Shown here piece by piece: positions 41,406 to 51,586 of a stretch of 64,000 nucleotides of DNA; the first letter of the stretch is position 1; the number at the start of each line of letters is the position of its first letter. Made by a program: the position numbers and the translations under genes. Below the pieces are notes generated by a model. The model was not told where the DNA came from. It saw only the letters and a list, made by a program, of their open reading frames with translations, and made no database searches. Location of the stretch: NCBI GenBank assembly GCA_040218045.1, contig JAVJQA010000048.1:34654-98653 (forward strand), in the 5' to 3' direction. Source of the DNA: Marinoscillum sp040218045 (lineage in GTDB: Bacteria > Bacteroidota > Bacteroidia > Cytophagales > Cyclobacteriaceae).

Positions 41406-42926
41406 CTATGCGCTGGCTTTTATGGTTTTGTTTCTAACCGATGCAATCTTGTTGATCGCATCCACATAAGCTTTTACTGAGGCAATGATTATATCCTTGT
41501 GTACGCCAAATCCCATATAATGTTGGTCCTGGTACTTCACCCGAAGGTGTACTTTGCCGTCATCATTTCTATTGCCCATAGACTGTACCAGAAACTCATC
41601 CATGTCAAAAGTATCTCCCAGGATATCATCAACAGCTCTGAATGCCGCATCGATTGAGCCTGTTCCAGTCGCTGAAGCATGCTGAATTTCTTTGTTCACT
41701 TCCAGCTCCACAGTAGCTGAAGGAAATACCGATTCACCACAGATGATCTGTACATTCTTCAATTTGATGCCTCCTTCAGGAAGAGCACCTTCCACCAGTA
41801 CGATCAAATCGTCATCTGTTACGTCTTTTTTCTCATCAGCCATTTTCAGGAATTCGTCATAAATCTCCTCAACTCGCTTCTCATCCAGACTATAACCTAA
41901 CCGATCCAAATGGTACTTCAATGCCGCCTTTCCGCTCCTTGCAGTCAGGATGATTGAAGATTGAGGAATACCAACATCCTCAGGATCCAGAATCTCATAA
42001 TTCTCCCGGTGTTTGATCACACCATCCTGATGAATTCCAGAAGAATGTGCAAATGCGTTTCTTCCTACAATCGCCTTATTTGGTTGCACCGGCATGCGCA
42101 TCAGTTTGCTTACCAAAAGACTCAGAGAATAAATGTGCTTGCTGTCGACATTGGTATGAACATCAAGGTCCTTGTGAGTTTTCATGATCATGGCTACTTC
42201 TTCCAACGAAGTGTTGCCAGCACGTTCTCCGATTCCGTTGATAGTCACCTCAACCTGACGGGCACCACTTAGCACTCCTGCCATGGTATTGGCTGTGGCC
42301 AAACCTAAATCGTTATGACAATGACATGAGATAATCGCTTTGTCTATTCCTTTTACATTTTCTTTCAGAAACCTGATTTTCGCCCCGTATTCTTCTGGCA
42401 GGCAATAGCCTGTAGTGTCAGGGATATTGACTACAGTAGCTCCGGCAGCAATCACTGCCTCTACCATTCTTGCTAAATATTCATTTTCTGTTCTTCCGGC
42501 ATCCTCACAGTAGAACTCTACATCTTCCACATACTTTTTCGCATATTTGGTCGCAGCTACTGCACGCTCAAGGATCTTTTCCCGATCACTCTTAAACTTG
42601 TATTTGATATGATAATCAGAAGAACCGATTCCGGTGTGAATTCTTTTTCGCTTGGCATACTTCAATGCGTCCGCGGCAAAATCTATGTCCTTCTCCACTG
42701 ATCTGGTCAGTGCACAAATGATTGGCTCCGAAACAGCTTTTGATATTTCAATCACTGAGTTGAAATCCATGGGGCTGGAAATTGGAAATCCTGCCTCGAT
42801 AATATCTACACCAAGCGTTTGCAGTTCCTTGGCAACTTCGATTTTTTCGGGTGTCGATAGTTGGCAGCCAGGTACTTGCTCACCGTCTCTTAGTGTGGTA
42901 TCAAATACATATACTTTATCACTCAT
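41406..42926 (-). CDS. leuA: 2-isopropylmalate synthase
   Basis: A 506-residue enzyme joining acetyl-CoA and 2-oxoisovalerate, the first committed step of leucine synthesis. The HMGL-like barrel starts with FDTTLRDGEQVPGC, which provides catalytic Arg and metal Asp residues. The metal-binding His pair lies in SCHCHNDLGLATAN, and NGIGERAGNTSLEE follows. The C-terminal LeuA dimer domain (about 370-500) should bind leucine for feedback inhibition. It is the last gene of the leuC-leuD-leuB-leuA operon and starts 11 bases after leuB. A terminator follows. Full length; no damage seen. Confidence 0.96.
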   Translation of the reverse strand: MSDKVYVFDTTLRDGEQVPGCQLSTPEKIEVAKELQTLGVDIIEAGFPISSPMDFNSVIEISKAVSEPIICALTRSVEKDIDFAADALKYAKRKRIHTGIGSSDYHIKYKFKSDREKILERAVAATKYAKKYVEDVEFYCEDAGRTENEYLARMVEAVIAAGATVVNIPDTTGYCLPEEYGAKIRFLKENVKGIDKAIISCHCHNDLGLATANTMAGVLSGARQVEVTINGIGERAGNTSLEEVAMIMKTHKDLDVHTNVDSKHIYSLSLLVSKLMRMPVQPNKAIVGRNAFAHSSGIHQDGVIKHRENYEILDPEDVGIPQSSIILTARSGKAALKYHLDRLGYSLDEKRVEEIYDEFLKMADEKKDVTDDDLIVLVEGALPEGGIKLKNVQIICGESVFPSATVELEVNKEIQHASATGTGSIDAAFRAVDDILGDTFDMDEFLVQSMGNRNDDGKVHLRVKYQDQHYMGFGVHKDIIIASVKAYVDAINKIASVRNKTIKASA

Positions 42927-42937
42927 GATCGTACTTT

Positions 42938-44032
42938 TTAAGTTGTCACTGCTGCCTTCAAATGTGCGACGACTCGCTCACCAATGGCATCAGTTCCCAA
43001 TATTTTATCTTTAGGTGTTGTTTTTTCTGCAATATCTGCTGTTCTGTAGCCTTCTTTCAATACTGCATCCACAGCATCGATTACAGCCTGGCTCTCATCC
43101 TTCATTCCAAATGAAATGTCCAACAAGAGAGCAGTAGAAAGGATTGTTGCCAGTGGGTTCGCTTTGTTCTGCCCGGCAATATCTGGTGCTGAGCCGTGAA
43201 TAGGTTCATAGATCCCTACACTATCTCCCACAGAAGCCGAAGCAAGCATCCCTAATGATCCGGCTATTTGAGAAGCTTCATCAGTGAGGATATCTCCAAA
43301 CATATTTCCGGTCACTACCACGTCAAACTGCTTAGGGTCCTTGATCAATTGCATGGCCGCATTGTCAATAAACATATGGATCAGCTTCACTTCAGGATAG
43401 TTTTTGGCTACCTCGTTTACCGTCTCTCTCCAGAGCCTGGAAGACTCAAGTACGTTGGCCTTATCAACAGAGTGAACAATTTTTCTGCGGGTCATGGCTG
43501 CATCAAAGGCTTTCTCAGCAATACGACGGACCTCCATTTTGGAGTATCGCATGGTATCAATGGCTACTTCTCCATTTTCCTGTCTTTCACGCGGTTCACC
43601 AAAGTAAATACCTCCGGTAAGTTCTCTAAAAAACAAGATGTCCGCACCTTTCAATATTTCTGGCTTGATACTACTGGCATGTGCCAACTCATCAAAAATC
43701 TTAATTGGACGTATGTTGGTATAAAGCCCAAGGGACTTTCTGATTTTCAACAATCCCTGCTCAGGTCTCACCTGCTTGGATGGATCATTGTCATACATTG
43801 GATGGCCAACTGCTCCAAGCAGAATGGCATCCGAATTTCTACATGCCTCCAAAGTATCATCCGGTAGTGGGTTGCCAGTAGCTTCTATGGCTGCATGACC
43901 AATCAAATGATTCTCAAAAGAGAAGGTATGGCCGAAAATATCAGCGATATTTTTTAAAACATCATTACCCCAAGCTGTCACTTCCGGCCCGATACCGTCT
44001 CCTCCAAGTACTATAATTTTCTTATTTGCCAT
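42938..44032 (-). CDS. leuB: 3-isopropylmalate dehydrogenase
   Basis: A 364-residue NAD-dependent oxidative decarboxylase. Family motifs: LGGDGIGPEVTAWG at the start, LLKIRKSLGLYTNIRP, ELTGGIYFGEPRE, the metal- and substrate-binding VTGNMFGDILTDEASQ, and the NAD-binding EPIHGSAPDIAGQNKANP. It catalyses the third leucine-pathway step in the cytoplasm. It lies three bases after leuD and before leuA in the operon. Confidence 0.96.
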   Translation of the reverse strand: MANKKIIVLGGDGIGPEVTAWGNDVLKNIADIFGHTFSFENHLIGHAAIEATGNPLPDDTLEACRNSDAILLGAVGHPMYDNDPSKQVRPEQGLLKIRKSLGLYTNIRPIKIFDELAHASSIKPEILKGADILFFRELTGGIYFGEPRERQENGEVAIDTMRYSKMEVRRIAEKAFDAAMTRRKIVHSVDKANVLESSRLWRETVNEVAKNYPEVKLIHMFIDNAAMQLIKDPKQFDVVVTGNMFGDILTDEASQIAGSLGMLASASVGDSVGIYEPIHGSAPDIAGQNKANPLATILSTALLLDISFGMKDESQAVIDAVDAVLKEGYRTADIAEKTTPKDKILGTDAIGERVVAHLKAAVTT

Positions 44033-44035
44033 TGC

Positions 44036-44626
44036 TTAAAATGTCACTCTTTTAGATTCAAATGCTTCTATCTCATCCTTGCCACTCAAAATGTAGTCAA
44101 TGTCGTCATAGCCATTGATCAGGCACATTTTCTTGTAGGCATTGATTTCAAATGATTCGGAGTTTCCAGTGGTCTCATTCACAATTACTTCCTTCTCCAG
44201 ATTTACTGTGATTTCTGCTGATGGATCATTTTCGATGGTTTCGAAAAGTTCTATCAGAAAAGGCTCACTTACTTGAACAGGCAGTAAACCATTGTTGAGT
44301 GAGTTTCCTTTGAAAATATCCGCAAAGAAACTACTCACCACCACTGCAAATCCATAATCTTTAATGGCCCAGGCCGCATGCTCACGGCTACTGCCACATC
44401 CAAAGTTTTTGCCTGCCACTAAAAATTTACCGGAATAGGTGTCATCATTCAACACAAAGTCTGCCTTCGGCTGATCAGCATTGTCATACCTCCAATCCCT
44501 GAACAGGTTGTTGCCAAACCCTTCGCGAGTCGTAGCTTTAAGAAATCTCGCAGGGATAATCTGATCAGTATCTATATTTTCTATTGGCAATGGAACTGCC
44601 GTGCTTTTCAAAGTTGTAAATCCCAT
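44036..44626 (-). CDS. leuD: 3-isopropylmalate dehydratase small subunit
   Basis: A 196-residue swivel-domain subunit. NIDTDQIIPARFLK near the start and FGCGSSREHAAWAI are the hallmark motifs, with FFADIFKGNSLNNGLLP after them. It pairs with LeuC to isomerise 2- to 3-isopropylmalate. Its ATG shares one base with the leuC stop (TAATG), so translation is coupled. Confidence 0.96.
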   Translation of the reverse strand: MGFTTLKSTAVPLPIENIDTDQIIPARFLKATTREGFGNNLFRDWRYDNADQPKADFVLNDDTYSGKFLVAGKNFGCGSSREHAAWAIKDYGFAVVVSSFFADIFKGNSLNNGLLPVQVSEPFLIELFETIENDPSAEITVNLEKEVIVNETTGNSESFEINAYKKMCLINGYDDIDYILSGKDEIEAFESKRVTF

Positions 44627-46023
44627 TATGCTATCATTTCTCTAATGTCCGTAATCTCACCAGTCACAGCTGCTGCTGCAGCCATCAAAGGGCTCACCAA
44701 AAAAGTTCTGGCTCCAGGCCCCTGACGCCCCTCAAAATTTCTATTGGAAGTACTTACACAATACTTTCCAGCAGGTACTTTATCCTCATTCATACCCAGG
44801 CATGCTGAACAACCTGGCTGGCGAAGCTCAAATCCGGCTTCCACAAAGACTTTGTCCAAACCTTCCTCGATGGCCTGTGCTTCCACTCCTTTGGAGCCCG
44901 GCACAATCCAAACATTCACTCCATCGGCCTTCTTTTTGCCCTTCACAAAATCTGCGACTTCCCGCAAATCTTCAATTCTCGAGTTGGTACAGCTTCCGAT
45001 AAACACGTAATCTATTTTTTTACCTTTCAAAGCCTGGTTAGGATCCAGCCCCATGTAGGCTAAAGCCTTGGTCATGTCTTTGGCTGTACCGTTTAATGCT
45101 ACATCAGGTATCGACTGGGTCACACCCATTCCCATACCTGGATTGGTACCATAAGTAATCCACGGCTCAATATCTTCTGCCTTAAAGACCTCTACCCGAT
45201 CATAAGTAGCTTCAGCATCACTAGGGAGGGTTTCCCAATAAGCCACCGCTTTATCCCACGCAGCACCTTTAGGAGCAAACTCTCGTCCTTTCAGATAATC
45301 AAAGGTAGTTTGGTCAGGAGCGATCATTCCGCCCCGGGCACCCATTTCGATACTCATATTACAAATGGTCATACGAGCCTCCATTGACAATGAAGTAATC
45401 GCAGATCCAGCGTATTCAATGAAATAACCTGTACCTCCAGCAGCTGAAAGTTGCGTGATGATGTACAGGATAATGTCTTTGGCCCCAACCCCTTTACCTA
45501 GTGTGCCATTCACTTCGATTCGCATAGTCTTTGGCCGATACTGAAGGAGGCACTGTGTGGCCATTACCTGCTCTACCTGTGAGGTGCCAATTCCAAATGC
45601 AATAGATCCGAAAGCACCGTGAGTAGAGGTGTGGCTATCTCCACAAACCATAGTCATCCCAGGTTGTGTCAGTCCCAGATCAGGCCCGATGACATGAACG
45701 ATACCTTGCTTTTCATGGCCCAAGTCATATAGCTCTACACCAAACTCTGCACAGTTTTCTCTAAGTTTCTGTACCTGAAACCTGGACAGCTCTTCCTTGA
45801 TTGGGAGATGCTGATTCACCGTTGGAACATTGTGATCCGCCGTTGCTGTAGTTTGATCTGGTCTGAGAACCGGGAGTCCTCTTTTTCTTAAACCATCAAA
45901 CGCCTGAGGTGAAGTTACCTCATGAATGTAATGTCTGTCAATGTAAAGTACTTCCGGATACTCCGGCTTTTTCGAAACCACGTGTGATTCCCAAACCTTC
46001 TCAAAAAGTGTCTTTCCCGCCAT
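44626..46023 (-). CDS. leuC: 3-isopropylmalate dehydratase large subunit
   Basis: A 465-residue aconitase-family protein carrying the [4Fe-4S] cluster. The cluster cysteines are visible in VFIGSCTNSR and GCSACLGMN. Other family motifs are HVIGPDLGLTQPGMTMVCGD, SHTSTHGAFG and GPGARTFLVSP. It is the first gene of the leuCDBA operon, divergent from the plus-strand gene at 46181. The 157-base intergenic region contains a TACGA / TCGTA inverted repeat. No leader peptide rich in Leu codons is seen, so attenuation of the enterobacterial type is unlikely. Confidence 0.96.
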   Translation of the reverse strand: MAGKTLFEKVWESHVVSKKPEYPEVLYIDRHYIHEVTSPQAFDGLRKRGLPVLRPDQTTATADHNVPTVNQHLPIKEELSRFQVQKLRENCAEFGVELYDLGHEKQGIVHVIGPDLGLTQPGMTMVCGDSHTSTHGAFGSIAFGIGTSQVEQVMATQCLLQYRPKTMRIEVNGTLGKGVGAKDIILYIITQLSAAGGTGYFIEYAGSAITSLSMEARMTICNMSIEMGARGGMIAPDQTTFDYLKGREFAPKGAAWDKAVAYWETLPSDAEATYDRVEVFKAEDIEPWITYGTNPGMGMGVTQSIPDVALNGTAKDMTKALAYMGLDPNQALKGKKIDYVFIGSCTNSRIEDLREVADFVKGKKKADGVNVWIVPGSKGVEAQAIEEGLDKVFVEAGFELRQPGCSACLGMNEDKVPAGKYCVSTSNRNFEGRQGPGARTFLVSPLMAAAAAVTGEITDIREMIA

Positions 46024-46111
46024 TAAGTCTTCTAATCAATTTTACTTATTCTGATTGTTCTCGTAATGTAGATGTAGCATGGTGAAGCATAAAACCAAAT
46101 TAAAATTTAAT

Positions 46112-46129
46112 TACGATTTCAAATTCGTA
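46112..46129. promoter_or_regulatory. Inverted repeat in the divergent leuC / 46181 intergenic region
   Basis: TACGA (46112-46116) and TCGTA (46125-46129) flank an 8-base AT-rich centre. It could be an operator for either gene. The evidence is only position and symmetry. Confidence 0.3.
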
Positions 46130-46180
46130 TAAATGATCAAATATTGCTTTATTTTAGTATAATGGTCTATTTTAAATATT

Positions 46181-47725
46181 ATGTCTAAAGAACGATCTGA
46201 TCACTTATACACCCTCATCAAGTCGATGCGGAAAAGTGAGAAACGCTATTTCAAAGTGCGGAATAAAGGTTTGACCAATCAGGATTCAAAATACCTTTTG
46301 TTATTTGATGCCTTAGACCAGCAGGAAGAATTTAATGAAGAACCTATCATTAAAAATAATAAGTGGGTAAACCCGCAGCAATTCTCCAATCTGAAAGCAC
46401 ATCTCTATAAGAAATTGCTTCAAAGCCTAAAGGAATATGCTTCATCCTCCAACGAAGACATTAAAATACGTGAACAGATCGATTACATCCAGATCTTGTT
46501 TGACCGGAGTTTATATCAGCAAAGCATGCAGCTTTTACAAAAAGTCAAGAAGGCTGTAAAAAAGAGCGATAACCTAGAGCTTCAGCTCGAAATCCTGAAA
46601 TGGGAGAAAAACCTGATTCCCTATTCTATTGGAAAAAACAATCAATATCGTGTCGCGCAAATTGTGGGAGAAGCCAACGCGATCAATGAACGCATTACAA
46701 GGGTAAACCTCCTCACAAACCTATCGGCAGAACTCAATGTCATTTATCTGAAGATTGGGTACATCAGAAACAAAGAAGATCACAAGAAAATAAAAGCAGT
46801 CTTTTTGGAGCAACTTCCCGAATGGAAGGAATCCGAATTCTCGTTCCGCGAAAAGATGCTCTGGTACGATATCCAGCTAAGCTATTACAGTTATATCCAG
46901 AACTTTGATGAGGTGTACAACTACGCTAAAAAGTGGGTAAATCTTTTTGACTCCACCCCAAATTCAGCCTACTACCTGGAAATGTATATCAGGGGTTTGA
47001 ACCAGCTGCTCAATGCTCAGGCACGATTGTCAAAATATCAAGAATTTCAGCAAACACATAAAGAGCTTCGGAAAATAGCCAATCACCGATTGGTCAAGCT
47101 CAATGAAAACCTACAAATCAGGTTGTTTAAATATAGCTACGCACACCAGTTTAATGGCTATTTTATGATTGGTGATTTTCAGCGCGGCGTTAAGTTGCTG
47201 GAGCGAATAGAAGCCCGACTCGAAAGTTATATTGGCATGCTGGACAAGCACTCAGAGCTAGTCTTGTTTTACAAAATTGCCTGCCTATACTTTGGCAATG
47301 GCAACTACCGGAAAGCGCTCAAATGGCTCAACAGGATCATTAATTCTGAAGATCAGGATATCAGGGAAGACGTTCATTCTTTTGCGCGAATTATAAACCT
47401 AATCACACATTATGAACTCGGAAACCGCGATGTTATTGACTATTACATCAGGTCAACCTATCGGTTCTTACTAAAAAAACACGATTTACATGCCTTCCAA
47501 CAATACATTCTCGATTTCCTCAAAAACCTCTCGCGGGAGATCACCCCACACCAACTTGTAGATCGATTCAAACATCTCAGGTCTCAACTTTTAGAACTGG
47601 CAGAGAGCAGATACGACAAGAGGGCATTTGTTTATTTTGATATCATATCATGGCTGGAGAGCAAAATTGAGAACAGGCCTGTAGGTGAAGTAATCAAGCA
47701 TAAAAGTCTCCAGCAAATCCGATAA
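46181..47725 (+). CDS. Conserved helical (TPR-like) cytoplasmic protein of unknown function
   Basis: A 514-residue soluble protein with no signal peptide. It opens MSKERSDHLYTLIKSMRKSE, with KRYFKVRNK following, and continues as repeating amphipathic helix pairs in the style of TPR or SEL1-like solenoids (ALKWLNRIINSEDQ, LVLFYKIACLYFGNGNYRKA). I believe similar proteins are common in Cytophagales, but I know of no functional data. It is divergent from leuC and 133 bases upstream of the SiaB-type gene on the same strand, so a scaffold role in that pathway is possible but unproven. Confidence 0.75.
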   Translation: MSKERSDHLYTLIKSMRKSEKRYFKVRNKGLTNQDSKYLLLFDALDQQEEFNEEPIIKNNKWVNPQQFSNLKAHLYKKLLQSLKEYASSSNEDIKIREQIDYIQILFDRSLYQQSMQLLQKVKKAVKKSDNLELQLEILKWEKNLIPYSIGKNNQYRVAQIVGEANAINERITRVNLLTNLSAELNVIYLKIGYIRNKEDHKKIKAVFLEQLPEWKESEFSFREKMLWYDIQLSYYSYIQNFDEVYNYAKKWVNLFDSTPNSAYYLEMYIRGLNQLLNAQARLSKYQEFQQTHKELRKIANHRLVKLNENLQIRLFKYSYAHQFNGYFMIGDFQRGVKLLERIEARLESYIGMLDKHSELVLFYKIACLYFGNGNYRKALKWLNRIINSEDQDIREDVHSFARIINLITHYELGNRDVIDYYIRSTYRFLLKKHDLHAFQQYILDFLKNLSREITPHQLVDRFKHLRSQLLELAESRYDKRAFVYFDIISWLESKIENRPVGEVIKHKSLQQIR

Positions 47726-47858
47726 TATTAATACTCAAAGATTAAAAGTGCACCTTACTTAAAGTATCCATTGAGGTAAATGGACATTTTGTCTTGTAAA
47801 AGTGCGATTTCTGGTTTACTTTTAACTGGCTCATTATGCCTAATAAAGCACTGAGATC

Positions 47859-48422
47859 ATGAATATTAATTTAAAATCTGACAAACTACTCTTTATTCAC
47901 AAGGGCACAATCACTCGGGAGTTGATCGAGTTGGTAGTAGAAGCTTTGGAACAAAGTGTAACTAACCTGGAGAAAGACAGGAAGGTCAGACGCAAAATCA
48001 CGAATGTTTTCATTGAGGTTTTCCAAAACATTGGGTACCATGGAGTGAAAGATCCTGATTTTAGCAGCTCAGATATGATCATTGTGCTTTCCATGCCCAA
48101 ATATTATAAAATAGGCACCACCAATCTGATGGAAAATAAACACCGCAAGGTGATTGAGGAAAAAATCAACGAGATCAATGCCATGTCTCCGGATGAACTA
48201 AGAGATCAGTACAAAAATGCCCTGAGCAATGGCGAGCTTTCTGAAAAAGGTACTGCAGGTCTTGGTTTCATTGATATCGCCCGAAAATCAGGACAGAAAC
48301 TTTACTGTGAGTTTGAAGAGGTCAACGACAAATATTGCTTCTTCTACTTTGAGACAAGAGTACTCAAAGATTATTCTACCGAACCTTCTTCAAAAACAAG
48401 ATCTGCCTCTATCGAACACTAG
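47859..48422 (+). CDS. SiaB family protein kinase (DUF6272)
   Basis: A 187-residue GHKL-type ATPase fold. VFIEVFQNIGYHG contains the N-box Asn-type helix, and GTAGLGFIDIARKSGQKL is the G-box and lid. It matches DUF6272/SiaB in length and motifs. In Pseudomonas SiaB phosphorylates SiaC, which in its free form activates the diguanylate cyclase SiaD. A SiaC-like gene lies at the right edge of the window, about 15 kb away, instead of next to it as is usual. The stop abuts the convergent VOC gene without spacing. Confidence 0.88.
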   Translation: MNINLKSDKLLFIHKGTITRELIELVVEALEQSVTNLEKDRKVRRKITNVFIEVFQNIGYHGVKDPDFSSSDMIIVLSMPKYYKIGTTNLMENKHRKVIEEKINEINAMSPDELRDQYKNALSNGELSEKGTAGLGFIDIARKSGQKLYCEFEEVNDKYCFFYFETRVLKDYSTEPSSKTRSASIEH

Positions 48423-49484
48423 TTAATCCTTAATTCGGCTAAACCTTAGTGCTTTGAGCATGAAGTCAGGAAGTGGTTTCAGCGGATCACGCTTTTCTAC
48501 ATTGAGAAACACACCAAGTTTTTCAATAATTGGAATCTTATAAACTTCAATCAGCTCCAGAAGAATTCCATCAGGATCATCGATATAGGTACAGTGTACC
48601 CTGGTAGTACCACCCATATCCAATGTATCTTTGGTATCGCATGTGAACCCAAAACCTTTGCTGTCCAGGTCTTCACCTAGTGCTTTCATACCTCGCACGT
48701 CCATTCCCAGGTGTACAAAGCCCACATCTCCCCAAATACGGCCTTTCCAAATTTTCTTAGGGGTGTAGTCAATGGCCTGAACCAGTTCTATATACGTATC
48801 AGCAGATACCTTTGCGAACCCACCACCCGGAGGATTGGATTGAGTAAGCCGGATCCTTCTAAATTTCTTCTCTCCTCCAGTCAAACTTTTAAAATCTTCG
48901 AAAATGGCAGTTTGATCATAGACGACTTTATCATACCCCAGCACATCAGAATAGAGTTTTCTGGATTCATCAATGTCTGTAACGCCTATGACACATCCAT
49001 TGGGGCCACCAGTGATGTGTTTTGATTTGGTGTAAAAATTTGCCCCAGAAAGGATCTGGAAAATCAACCCGTTTGGATCTTCTACATAAAATGTCTCTTC
49101 ACCATTCGGCATATGCACAAGATCCGATAGTATTTTGGCTCCATTATCCTTGAAATAGGAGAAAGTTTCATGCACATCGCGGGTTTTCACCTGAGTGATA
49201 TAGATCGCTATGTCACCAAGTTCCACATCAAATTCAACTTTTTTTGGCTGAAATGATGTTGGATTAACCACTTCCATAGCACACCCGCCTTGGAGATTGA
49301 GAATCATGGAAGCACGCTTGGTAATGGTTTCATTGTGTGTGTACACATCCATTAGCGGAGCTGGTGCCACTCCATCAAAGAGTCGGACATCCATTCCTAA
49401 AAACTTTCTATACCACCGTTGAGATTCTTCAGAGTCAAGCACTCCAACTCCGATGTGTTGAATGCCATTGATGCGTTTATACAT
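48423..49484 (-). CDS. Two-domain VOC (glyoxalase / extradiol-dioxygenase-like) protein
   Basis: A 353-residue protein with two vicinal-oxygen-chelate halves, about residues 1-150 and 155-320. The first opens INGIQHIGVGVLDSEESQRW, with metal-type His and Glu in FYVEDPNGLIFQI. The second starts GCVIGVTDIDESRKLYSDVL and ends with DPDGILLELIEVY. Such double VOC proteins act as dioxygenases, lyases or isomerases on small aromatic or keto substrates. The exact reaction cannot be read from sequence. It is convergent with, and abuts, the SiaB gene. Confidence 0.85.
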   Translation of the reverse strand: MYKRINGIQHIGVGVLDSEESQRWYRKFLGMDVRLFDGVAPAPLMDVYTHNETITKRASMILNLQGGCAMEVVNPTSFQPKKVEFDVELGDIAIYITQVKTRDVHETFSYFKDNGAKILSDLVHMPNGEETFYVEDPNGLIFQILSGANFYTKSKHITGGPNGCVIGVTDIDESRKLYSDVLGYDKVVYDQTAIFEDFKSLTGGEKKFRRIRLTQSNPPGGGFAKVSADTYIELVQAIDYTPKKIWKGRIWGDVGFVHLGMDVRGMKALGEDLDSKGFGFTCDTKDTLDMGGTTRVHCTYIDDPDGILLELIEVYKIPIIEKLGVFLNVEKRDPLKPLPDFMLKALRFSRIKD

Positions 49485-49561
49485 GAAATTCTAGTTGATT
49501 GCGGCAAAAATAAGAAAGCACACCTAATTGGCAGCTTTTTAATCAGTATTAAGCGCTTTAA

Positions 49562-51583
49562 TTATTTCTTGATCATTTTCTCTACTTCCTGTAGCTCATC
49601 CCTAAGACGAGCAGCTTCCATAAAGTCCAAATCCCTTGCGGCTTTTTCCATGTTCTTTCGGGTATCCTCAGCCAACTTCTTCAGTTGACCCTTGTCCATG
49701 TATGCTACTACCGGATCTGCTGCCACTGAAGCCTCCTGTTCTTCGCCAGTGTAATATTTTTTAGCTCCTCTCTTTTTGTCTGCGGCGGAAGTCTGACCAA
49801 GTATCGCTTCACGATTTTTGATAATCGTTTTGGGAGTAATGCCATGCTCCGCGTTATAAACTTCCTGAATGGCCCTTCTCCGGTTAGTCTCATCAATAGA
49901 CCTCTGCATGCTGTCTGTTATTTTATCAGCATACATAATCACCATTCCATTTTCATTCCTGGCCGCACGACCAATGGTTTGTACCAAAGAGCGTTCATTA
50001 CGAAGAAAACCTTCTTTATCAGCATCAATGATTGCTACCAGTGAAACCTCTGGTAGATCAAGTCCTTCACGAAGAAGATTCACCCCAACAAGTACATCAA
50101 ACACTCCCAAACGTAATTCTCGCAGGATCTCAACCCTATCCAATGTATCTACTTCCGAGTGGATATATCTCGTCTTCACTCCTGCGTTGAGTAAGTACTT
50201 GGTTAGTTCCTCCGCCATTCTCTTCGTAAGAGTTGTACAAAGCACTCGCTCTTTACGCTCTACCCGCAGCTGTATTTCTTCCATCAGATCATCAATCTGG
50301 TTGATACTTGGCCTCACTTCTATGATTGGGTCCAAGAGGCCAGTTGGTCTTATGAGCTGCTCTACCACTACCCCTTCAGACTTGCGCAATTCATATTCAC
50401 TTGGAGTAGCACTCACAAAAAGAACCTGGTTAAGCATTTCCTCAAACTCGTTAAAAGTGAGCGGCCTGTTGTCCAAAGCCGAAGGAAGTCTGAATCCATA
50501 ATCCACCAAATTTACTTTTCTACTTCTATCACCTCCCCACATGGCCCGCACCTGGGGTATGGTTACATGGCTTTCGTCAATGACCATTAGGTAGTCATCA
50601 GGAAAGTAGTCCAGCAAGCAGAAAGGTCTATCCCCGGCATGTCTCCGATCAAAATACCTGGAGTAATTCTCAACGCCTGAGCAGTAACCGATCTCACGGA
50701 TCATTTCCAAATCAAACTCCGTCCGCTCCTTAAGTCTTTTCGCCTCAAGGAATCGCCTTTCCTGCTCGAAAAACCCAACTTGAGCCACCATGTCATCTTG
50801 AATCTCATGGATTGCGGTGTTGAGTAGTTCTTTGCCAGTCACAAATAGATTGGCCGGGAAAATGGTGACAATGCGCTGATCTGAAATTTTCTCACCAGTC
50901 TCCGGATTGACCATTTGAATGGATTCTACCTCATCTCCCCAAAAAATAAACCTGTAAGCAAAATCGGCATAAGCAACAAAAACGTCCACGGTATCACCCT
51001 TTACCCTAAAGGTGCCTCGTTTGAACTCAGCTTCAGTCCTACTATAAAGGATGTCTACAAGCTTAAATAAGAACTGATTTCTAGGTATGGCGTCCCCTTC
51101 CTGCACTTTGATTACATTTTTGCCAAACTCTTCAGGGTTTCCTATACCATATATACAGGAAACTGAGGCCACAACTATGACATCCCTTCTTCCTGAAAGA
51201 AGGGAAGAAGTAGCACTCAACCTCAATTTTTCAATCTCATCATTGATGGAAAGATCTTTTTCTATATAGAGGTTAGTTGTGGGGATAAAGGCCTCCGGTT
51301 GATAATAGTCGTAATAGGAAATGAAGTATTCAATGGCATTTTCAGGAAAAAAACTCTTGAACTCTCCATACAGCTGTGCAGCAAGGGTTTTGTTATGACA
51401 AAGCACTAGCGTGGGCTTTTGTACTTCCTGGATCACATTGGCCACCGTAAAAGTTTTACCTGATCCTGTTACCCCAAGCAGGGTTTGGGCAGGCTCTCCG
51501 TTATCAAGGCCTTCAGTCAGTTGGGCAATTGCCTTAGGCTGATCACCTGTAGGCACATATTCTGAACTCAGCTTAAAATCCAT
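49562..51583 (-). CDS. uvrB: Excinuclease ABC subunit UvrB
   Basis: A 673-residue helicase-like damage-verification subunit of nucleotide excision repair. Visible motifs: Walker A GVTGSGKTF, the beta-hairpin region YYDYYQPEAFIP, motif II VIDESH, LFVSATPSEYE, motifs V and VI VGVNLLREGLDLPE and QTIGRAARN. The C-terminal UVR motif (about 635-672) that binds UvrC contains DLDFMEAARLRDELQ. Length is normal. It lies three bases after aroE, an unusual partner, so the two are likely co-transcribed. Confidence 0.97.
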   Translation of the reverse strand: MDFKLSSEYVPTGDQPKAIAQLTEGLDNGEPAQTLLGVTGSGKTFTVANVIQEVQKPTLVLCHNKTLAAQLYGEFKSFFPENAIEYFISYYDYYQPEAFIPTTNLYIEKDLSINDEIEKLRLSATSSLLSGRRDVIVVASVSCIYGIGNPEEFGKNVIKVQEGDAIPRNQFLFKLVDILYSRTEAEFKRGTFRVKGDTVDVFVAYADFAYRFIFWGDEVESIQMVNPETGEKISDQRIVTIFPANLFVTGKELLNTAIHEIQDDMVAQVGFFEQERRFLEAKRLKERTEFDLEMIREIGYCSGVENYSRYFDRRHAGDRPFCLLDYFPDDYLMVIDESHVTIPQVRAMWGGDRSRKVNLVDYGFRLPSALDNRPLTFNEFEEMLNQVLFVSATPSEYELRKSEGVVVEQLIRPTGLLDPIIEVRPSINQIDDLMEEIQLRVERKERVLCTTLTKRMAEELTKYLLNAGVKTRYIHSEVDTLDRVEILRELRLGVFDVLVGVNLLREGLDLPEVSLVAIIDADKEGFLRNERSLVQTIGRAARNENGMVIMYADKITDSMQRSIDETNRRRAIQEVYNAEHGITPKTIIKNREAILGQTSAADKKRGAKKYYTGEEQEASVAADPVVAYMDKGQLKKLAEDTRKNMEKAARDLDFMEAARLRDELQEVEKMIKK

Positions 51584-51586
51584 TGA

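Noticed and set aside
46024..46180. Leucine leader peptide or T-box upstream of leuC
   Set aside because: No Leu-codon-rich short frame, no terminator/antiterminator pair and no T-box core were seen.
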